Shown here: one piece after another, positions 58,575 through 64,000 of the stretch
Layout: every line of letters starts with the position of its first letter
How positions within the stretch are numbered: the first letter of the stretch is position 1
Source of the DNA: Sphingomonas sp. Mn802worker
Lineage (GTDB): Bacteria > Pseudomonadota > Alphaproteobacteria > Sphingomonadales > Sphingomonadaceae
Reading direction: 5' to 3'
DNA length: 64,000 bases
NCBI RefSeq assembly: GCF_000382485.1
Contig: NZ_AORY01000012.1
Location: 62,001-126,000 of the forward strand
Made by a program: the position numbers and the translations under genes
The notes under the pieces: model-generated
Database searches by the model: none
Seen by the model: the letters and a program-made list of their open reading frames with translations, nothing else
What the model was told of the DNA's origin: nothing

Positions 58575-59585
58575 GTGACCGACACCATCATCGATCGCCC
58601 GGCAGATGCCGTCGCAGCCGAACCGTTCGTCCGACCCGACGTACGCGCCTTCCTCGCCTATCTGAACAGCGTGCCTGGTCCAAAGATGCACGAACGGACG
58701 CCGGGCGAGGCGCGTGCCGTGTTCCACGCGATGAAGGACATCGCCGATCCGCCCGTCGGCGTGCTGGCGACGATCAAGGACCTGTCGATCCCGGTCGAGG
58801 GCGGCAGCATCGCCGCCCGTCTGTTCGACCCCCGTGAGACGCGTGCGCCGGGGCCGGTCGTCGTCTTCTTCCACGGCGGCGGCTTCGTCATCGGCAACAT
58901 CGACACGCACGCGAGCTTCACCGCGGAAATGGCACGGCAGCTCGACCTGCCGGTCGTATCGGTCGACTATCGCCTTGCGCCCGAGGCGAAATGGCCGGCA
59001 GCGCCCGACGACTGCGAGGCGGCGGCGCGCTGGGTCGCGTCCAATCCGGCGGAACTCGGCCGCATTGCGACTGCCCTGGTGTTGTCAGGAGATAGCGCGG
59101 GTGGCACGTTGACGATCACCACCGCCATCGCGCTGCGCAACCATCCCGCCGACGTGCCGGTGATCGTACAGGCGCCGATCTACCCGGCAGCCGACATGAT
59201 GAAGGAATATCCCTCCTTCAACGACTTCGCCGACGGTTTCCTGCTGACCCGCGACGGCATGATGTGGTTCGGCGAGCATTACGCGCCGCAAGCCGATCAC
59301 GTCAAAGCCTCGCCGATGAGCGGGTCGCTCGCCGGTTTGCCGCCCGCCGTGATCGTCACCGCCAGCCTCGATCCGATCCGCGATCAAGGACGCGCCTATG
59401 CCGCCGCGCTGATCCAGGCGGGCGTTCCCGTCACCTTCCGCGAGGCGCGTGGCAACATCCACGGGTTCGTCACGCTGCGACAGGCGGTGCCTTCAAGCGC
59501 GACCGACGTGGCCGGCTATCTGGCAGCGGTAAAGAGCGCGGTCGCCGAGGCGGAGGCGCAACGCTCGGCACAGCCGAAGAGCTGA
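58575..59585 (+). CDS. Alpha/beta hydrolase, hormone-sensitive-lipase type
   Basis: This carboxylesterase/lipase has 336 residues with the oxyanion motif HGGGF, nucleophile GDSAGG, a C-terminal catalytic Asp (ASLDPIRD) and His (NIHGF), the HSL (family IV) arrangement. GTG 58575 has AGGAGA upstream. Cytoplasmic; substrate unknown. Divergent from the HDAC gene. Confidence 0.93.
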   Translation: MTDTIIDRPADAVAAEPFVRPDVRAFLAYLNSVPGPKMHERTPGEARAVFHAMKDIADPPVGVLATIKDLSIPVEGGSIAARLFDPRETRAPGPVVVFFHGGGFVIGNIDTHASFTAEMARQLDLPVVSVDYRLAPEAKWPAAPDDCEAAARWVASNPAELGRIATALVLSGDSAGGTLTITTAIALRNHPADVPVIVQAPIYPAADMMKEYPSFNDFADGFLLTRDGMMWFGEHYAPQADHVKASPMSGSLAGLPPAVIVTASLDPIRDQGRAYAAALIQAGVPVTFREARGNIHGFVTLRQAVPSSATDVAGYLAAVKSAVAEAEAQRSAQPKS

Positions 59586-59649
59586 ACCGATGGCCGCGCC
59601 GTCGCACTGGCGGTAGAGTTGATGCGGAACGGCTGTTAGGGAAGCTGTC

Positions 59650-60129
59650 ATGACCGATCCCTCCACGCTCCCCTATCGTCCGTGCGCCGGCGTCATGCTG
59701 ATGAACCGCGACGGCCGTGTCTTCGTCGGCCAGCGGATCGACAGCACGCTGGAGGCTTGGCAGATGCCGCAGGGCGGGATCGATCCGGGTGAGGACGCGC
59801 ACACGGCTGCGATCCGCGAACTGGGCGAAGAAACCGGCGTCACCCCCGACAAGGTGTCGCTGGTCGCAGAGGCCCGTGACGAGCTGTTCTACGACCTGCC
59901 ACCCGAGCTGGTCGGCAAGGTGTGGAAGGGGAAGTACCGCGGACAGCGCCAGCGCTGGTTCCTGTTCCGCTTCGAAGGCGAGGACAGCGACATCCGCATC
60001 GATACCGCGCATCCCGAGTTTCGCGCCTGGCGCTGGGCCGAGCCCGCTGACCTGCCGCAGCTGATCGTTCCGTTCAAGCGCGCGCTCTACGAGCAGGTGC
60101 TCGCCGCCTTCGCCGATCATCTGAACTGA
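59650..60129 (+). CDS. rppH: RNA pyrophosphohydrolase
   Basis: This Nudix hydrolase removes pyrophosphate from 5'-triphosphate mRNA ends and so starts decay. Its 159 residues have [20 protein letters not shown], the Nudix box [20 protein letters not shown], and the C-terminal [15 protein letters not shown] typical of RppH. AGGGAAG precedes the ATG. Confidence 0.95.
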   Translation: MTDPSTLPYRPCAGVMLMNRDGRVFVGQRIDSTLEAWQMPQGGIDPGEDAHTAAIRELGEETGVTPDKVSLVAEARDELFYDLPPELVGKVWKGKYRGQRQRWFLFRFEGEDSDIRIDTAHPEFRAWRWAEPADLPQLIVPFKRALYEQVLAAFADHLN

Positions 60130-60154
60130 CGGGCGGTTCGTCGACACGCGCGGA

Positions 60155-60183
60155 CGCGTGGCGTTCAAGCCACCGCGCTTTTT
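60155..60183 (+). terminator. Probable rho-independent terminator after rppH
   Basis: CGCGTGGC pairs with GCCA-CCGCG across one bulged base, with a GTTCAA loop and a trailing CTTTTT. It separates rppH from the DUF481 gene. Confidence 0.6.
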
Positions 60184-60202
60184 GGTTAAAGTCACCTACC
60201 CG

Positions 60203-61090
60203 ATGATCGTCGCCCTGCTCCTCTCGATCGCCGCCGCCGACGCGCCCGACCCGCTGGCTATTCCGCCGACGATCCGCGCGATGCTCGACGCTGCCATGGC
60301 GTCGGGCGACGAAAATGCGGTCAACACCATCGTCAAATACGCTCGCGTCGCCGATCCGGCCTCGGGCGACGCATCGCTCAAGCTGGCGAGCGAGTGGAAG
60401 GAGGTGCGCGCGCGCGAACGCAACGAACGGCTGCGCGAGGCCACCGCCTTCGAGCTCTGGACCGGGCGGATCGAGGCCGGCGGCTTCGCCTCGACCGGCA
60501 ACACGCAGGTGACCGGGATCACCGGCACCGCCAACCTGCAACGCGAGAGCCTGAACTGGCGGCACAAGCTGCGCCTGCAGGCCGATTACCAGCGCAACGC
60601 CGGCGTCACCAGCCGCGAGCATTACCTCGCCGCCTATGAGCCCAACTACAAGATCGACGATCGGCTTTACCTGTACGGCAGCGCGCAGTTCGAAGCCGAC
60701 CGCTTCTTCGGCTATAACCAGCGCTACTCGGCCTCGTCAGGTGCGGGCTACAACGCGCTGCGTTCTTCAGCGTTGACGCTCGACATCGAACTCGGGCCGG
60801 CGTTCCGCTACACCGACTTCACCGATGGTCGCCTGCAAAGTAGCCCCGCGCTGCGCGGCAGCATGGACCTCAACTGGAAGCTTTCGTCGGGCGTCACGGT
60901 CAAGCAGAATGCGTCCGCCTATGCCGAGCGGTTCAACAGCACGGTCAGCAGCAACACCGCGCTTGCTGCCAAGCTGATCGGGCCGCTGTCGGCGCAATTC
61001 TCCTACATGGTCCAGTACGAAAGCGCACCGCCCGAAGGCCGCGTCTCAACCGACACCACCAGTCGCGCATCGCTGGTCTACAGCTTCTAG
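60203..61090 (+). CDS. DUF481 outer-membrane beta-barrel protein
   Basis: The 295-residue product has a short signal-like N-terminus (MIVALLLSIAAADAPDPLA), a helical section rich in charged residues (about 60-95), then a DUF481 (YdiY-like) barrel: ELWTGRIEAGGFASTGNT, LYLYGSAQFEADRFFGYNQR, and a final aromatic residue (SLVYSF), as expected for outer-membrane insertion. Function is unknown. A longer start at 60158 would place 15 residues before the signal. Confidence 0.85.
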   Translation: MIVALLLSIAAADAPDPLAIPPTIRAMLDAAMASGDENAVNTIVKYARVADPASGDASLKLASEWKEVRARERNERLREATAFELWTGRIEAGGFASTGNTQVTGITGTANLQRESLNWRHKLRLQADYQRNAGVTSREHYLAAYEPNYKIDDRLYLYGSAQFEADRFFGYNQRYSASSGAGYNALRSSALTLDIELGPAFRYTDFTDGRLQSSPALRGSMDLNWKLSSGVTVKQNASAYAERFNSTVSSNTALAAKLIGPLSAQFSYMVQYESAPPEGRVSTDTTSRASLVYSF

Positions 61091-61149
61091 CCGGGTAGGC
61101 CGCGACGCGAAGGTCGCAATTGTAACTTGATCGCGCTACGCTCCCGCTC

Positions 61150-62355
61150 GTGACGGAAAGCAACAAAACGGATCGCGCGTTGATCGATCGGCTGGATGCT
61201 ACAGCGATGCTCGCGCGAACCTGCGCGTGGAGCGAGATCAACAGCGGAACGCGTAACCTGTCCGGGCTTGCGACGATCGCCGGCCTGCTCGCGGATGCTT
61301 TCTCGGTCTTGCCGGGATCGCTCTCGTTGGTCGACGGCGACGAGGCGGAGAATGTCGGCATAGACGGCGGCGTGACCCGACTGGCGCACGGACAGCATCT
61401 TCGCCTCACCGTGCGGCCCGAGGCACCGGTGCAGATGCTCTTAACCGGCCACATGGACACCGTCTATCCGGCCGGCCACGCCTTTCAATCGCTGACGTGG
61501 CGCGACGCCAACACGCTCAACGGGCCCGGCGTCGCCGACATGAAGGGCGGTCTGTCGGTCATGCTCGAAGCGTTACGCGTTGTCGAAGACGCGGGCACCC
61601 CATCGCTCGGCTACGAGGTGATCATCAACTCCGACGAAGAGACGGGGTCCTTCTCCTCTGCGCGGCTGATCGCGGACGCAGCCCGGGGCAAGCATGCCGC
61701 GCTCACCTACGAGCCCGCGCTGCCCGATGGGACGCTGGCGGGCGCGCGTGGCGGCACCGGCAATTTCTCGATCCTCGTACGTGGGTGTGCGGCGCATGCC
61801 GGGCGTAACCCGGAGGATGGCCGCAACGCCATCGTTGCGGCGAGTGAGATCGCGCTGCGGCTGCACGAGGCACGCTCGCCGCGCCTTTCGGTCAATCCCG
61901 CACGCGTGGACGGCGGCGGCCCGAACAACGTCGTCCCCGACTTGGCCGTGCTGCGCGTCAACTTCAGGCCAGGCGACGCTGGCGAGATCGAGCGCGCACG
62001 TCGCCTGATCGCGGACGTGACCGCCGCCGCCGCGACGCGGCATGACGTCCATGTCGAGGTGCACGGCAGCTTCAACCGCCCGCCCAAGCCGATCGACCAC
62101 GCCGCCGCGCGCCTGTTCGCGCTGGTGAAGGACGCAGGATTGACGCTCGACCTCAACGTCGCCTGGCGCGACACCGGGGGGGTGTGCGACGGCAACAACA
62201 TCGCCGCGGCAGGTGTGCCGGTGGTCGACACGATGGGGGTACGCGGGGGCGCGATCCACTCGAGCGACGAATTTCTGCTGGTCGACAGCCTGACCGAGCG
62301 CGCCGCCTTGTCCGCGCTGACCATCAAACGCATTGCCGAGGGGGCTCTTCTTTGA
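61150..62355 (+). CDS. M20/CPG2-family hydrolase at the head of the ast genes
   Basis: This zinc-dependent amidohydrolase of the M20 family has 401 residues with LTGHMDTVYPAGHAF (metal His/Asp), NGPGVADMKGG, the catalytic NSDEETGS, a dimerisation domain, and AIHSSDEFLLVDSL. It begins at GTG 61150 and its stop overlaps the astA TTG start by 4 bases. In this position it could deacylate N-succinylglutamate, doing the job of AstE, but glutamate carboxypeptidase or another amide substrate is equally possible. Confidence 0.85.
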   Translation: MTESNKTDRALIDRLDATAMLARTCAWSEINSGTRNLSGLATIAGLLADAFSVLPGSLSLVDGDEAENVGIDGGVTRLAHGQHLRLTVRPEAPVQMLLTGHMDTVYPAGHAFQSLTWRDANTLNGPGVADMKGGLSVMLEALRVVEDAGTPSLGYEVIINSDEETGSFSSARLIADAARGKHAALTYEPALPDGTLAGARGGTGNFSILVRGCAAHAGRNPEDGRNAIVAASEIALRLHEARSPRLSVNPARVDGGGPNNVVPDLAVLRVNFRPGDAGEIERARRLIADVTAAAATRHDVHVEVHGSFNRPPKPIDHAAARLFALVKDAGLTLDLNVAWRDTGGVCDGNNIAAAGVPVVDTMGVRGGAIHSSDEFLLVDSLTERAALSALTIKRIAEGALL

Positions 62356-63368
62356 CGTTCGTTGTCCGTGCCGCGACCGAGGCCGACCTGCCGCATCTGT
62401 ATGAGATGGCAAAACTGACCGGCGGCGGTTTCACCAACCTGCCGCCCGACCGCAAGGCATTGTCCGCGAAGCTCTCCCGCAGTCGTGAGGCGTTCGCGCG
62501 CGACGGTGGAGCGATGCTTGACGAACTGTTCGTGCTGGTGCTGGAAAACACCGCCACGAAGGAGGTGCGCGGCACCTGTCAGCTGTTCACGATGGTGGGG
62601 CAGCAGCATCCGTTCTACAGTTATCGCATCGGCACGCTGACGCAGCATAGCCGCGAACTCGACCGGACGTTTCGTGCCGAGATGCTGACGCTCACCACCG
62701 ATCTGGAAGGGTCCAGCGAGGTCGGCGGCCTGTTCCTGCACCCCGGCGAGCGTGCCGGCGGATTGGGCATGTTACTCGCCCGCGCGCGGTATCTGTTCAT
62801 CGCCGCCCACCGCGCCCGCTTCGCGCCCCGCATCCTGGCGGAACTGCGCGGCATCATCGACGAAGCGGGCGGCTCGCCGTTTTGGGACGGTCTCGCCGGG
62901 CGCTTCTTTGGGATGAATTTTCAGGCCGCGGACGAGTTCAACGCGATCAACGGCCATCAATTCATCGCCGATCTGATGCCCAAACATCCGGTCTACACCG
63001 CGATGCTGTCGGAGCACGCACGCGCCGCGATCGGCCTGCCGCACCCAAGCGGACGCGCCGCGATGCGGATGCTCGAGAACGAGGGTTTCGCGTTCGAGAA
63101 TTATGTCGACATCTTCGATGGCGGCCCGACGATGACCGCGCGGACCGATGCGGTGCGCAGCATTCGTGACGCTCAGGAAACTCGGGTGGCGGCGATCGAC
63201 GGAGACGGCGGCGAGCAGGCGTTGGTCGCGACCGGACGGCTGGCCGATTTCCGCTGCGCCTACGGGGCGGTGCGCGAATGCGGCGACGGCGTGGTGCTGG
63301 CGCGATCATGTGCCGACGTGCTCGGGATCGCGGAAGATGCGACGATCAGCCACGTCGGACGGTTGTGA
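62352..63368 (+). CDS. astA: Arginine N-succinyltransferase
   Basis: This is the first step of the arginine succinyltransferase catabolic pathway: arginine plus succinyl-CoA to N2-succinylarginine. TTG 62352 (overlap TTGA with the upstream stop) gives 338 residues starting [20 protein letters not shown] (Met in vivo), with [39 protein letters not shown] and a C-terminal beta domain. Family length is about 340. Confidence 0.95.
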   Translation: MTFVVRAATEADLPHLYEMAKLTGGGFTNLPPDRKALSAKLSRSREAFARDGGAMLDELFVLVLENTATKEVRGTCQLFTMVGQQHPFYSYRIGTLTQHSRELDRTFRAEMLTLTTDLEGSSEVGGLFLHPGERAGGLGMLLARARYLFIAAHRARFAPRILAELRGIIDEAGGSPFWDGLAGRFFGMNFQAADEFNAINGHQFIADLMPKHPVYTAMLSEHARAAIGLPHPSGRAAMRMLENEGFAFENYVDIFDGGPTMTARTDAVRSIRDAQETRVAAIDGDGGEQALVATGRLADFRCAYGAVRECGDGVVLARSCADVLGIAEDATISHVGRL

Positions 63369-63370
63369 CA

Positions 63371-64000
63371 ATGCTGCACGAGATCAACTTCGACGGCATC
63401 ATTGGCCCGACGCACAATTACGCCGGGTTGAGCCCGGGCAACCTCGCCGCCACCAGCAACGCCGGTGCGGTCGCGCATCCACGCGCCGCGGCGTTGCAAG
63501 GCATTGCCAAGATGCGTGCGAATCTGTCGCTTGGTCTGACGCAGGGCGTGTTGCTGCCGCATCGCCGGCCGGATCATCGCTGGCTCGCCTCGCTCCACAC
63601 CGACTATACCGCAGCCGAGCCGCACCTGAAGGCGCGCGCGCTGTCGGCGTCATCAATGTGGGCGGCGAACGCCGCAACCGTGTCGCCCGCGCCCGATTGC
63701 GCCGATGGACGCTGTCACCTGAGCGTCGCCAACCTCGTCACCATGCCGCATCGCAGCCACGAATGGCCCGAAACGCTGGCGCAACTGCGCCTCGCCTTTG
63801 CGCACGATGCCTTTCGGGTCCACGCACCCGTGCCGTCACCATTCGGTGACGAGGGCGCTGCCAACCACATGCGCCTGTGCGCGTCGCATGGCGCTGCCGG
63901 GGTGGAGATCTTCGTCTACGGCGTCTCGGGCGGGCCCTTCCCTGCCCGTCAGCATCTCGAGGCAAGCCGCGCGGTCGCGCGTGGTCACGCGCTCGATCCA
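63371..64000 (+). CDS. astB: N-succinylarginine dihydrolase, cut by the window end
   Basis: This is the second enzyme of the AST pathway, releasing two ammonia and CO2 from succinylarginine. The 210 residues present start [20 protein letters not shown], then [16 protein letters not shown] and [12 protein letters not shown], all AstB signatures; the remaining half lies beyond the edge. The gene begins two bases after the astA stop. Confidence 0.95.
   Translation, partial: MLHEINFDGIIGPTHNYAGLSPGNLAATSNAGAVAHPRAAALQGIAKMRANLSLGLTQGVLLPHRRPDHRWLASLHTDYTAAEPHLKARALSASSMWAANAATVSPAPDCADGRCHLSVANLVTMPHRSHEWPETLAQLRLAFAHDAFRVHAPVPSPFGDEGAANHMRLCASHGAAGVEIFVYGVSGGPFPARQHLEASRAVARGHALDP

Overview
The window looks like chromosome from a high-GC alphaproteobacterium, most likely a sphingomonad (Sphingomonas or a close relative). 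The grounds are codon and GC style, the family flavour of many proteins, a pyruvate dehydrogenase E1-beta with an N-terminal lipoyl domain, and a tRNA-His that keeps the encoded G-1:C73 pair. I see no rRNA, insertion sequence, integrase, phage gene or CRISPR array, so this reads as ordinary chromosome with one unusual secretion locus.

Layout. 1-1829 (minus): the 5' part of ccmC, a Glu/Leu/Phe/Val dehydrogenase and tRNA-His. 1892-13214 (minus): a complete gspC-to-gspN type II secretion operon without gspO, in which gspL carries a frameshift at a G6 tract. Three pseudopilin genes (gspG, gspH, gspI) have leaders expanded by 33-bp tandem units. 13335-18423: a prolyl 4-hydroxylase-like gene (plus), then a TonB-dependent receptor and a large lipoprotein (both minus). 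In-phase PhoB-like half-sites lie upstream of the lipoprotein, and a PhoB-like direct repeat lies upstream of gspC. 18602-31867: an oxidoreductase, tRNA-Val, the proteostasis block hup-lon ... clpX-clpP-(glycosyltransferase)-tig interrupted by an M1 peptidase, a small protein, a ChaA-type antiporter and an NTF2-like protein, then tRNA-Leu. 31977-39912: two small proteins, gatCAB (minus), a DUF3089 hydrolase, ruvX, trmFO, an EF-hand protein and a squalene/phytoene synthase-like protein. 40053-43305: an orphan TadG-TadE-TadE set. 43325-49544: pyruvate dehydrogenase E1 genes, an MFS transporter, cysK and a SleB-type hydrolase. 49570-54974: an acyl-CoA dehydrogenase under a LiuR-like MerR regulator, a lipoprotein, hisI, purF and an SDR. 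54978-64000: cfa-phr-HDAC (minus), an esterase, rppH, a DUF481 protein, and the start of an arginine succinyltransferase operon (M20 hydrolase, astA, astB cut by the window end).

How the parts fit. The most interesting unit is 1892-18600. A secretin system, a lipoprotein with a Pro-Thr-rich linker, a TonB receptor and a proline hydroxylase lie together, with PhoB-like repeats in front of both minus-strand transcription units. This suggests a phosphate-starvation secretion and uptake module similar to the extracellular lipoprotein locus known from Caulobacter; that link is inference. The tig/clpP/clpX/lon block is the usual proteostasis neighbourhood, with sigma-32-like promoters visible before lon and clpP. 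Operons are tight throughout, with many 1-4 base stop/start overlaps and frequent GTG or TTG starts.
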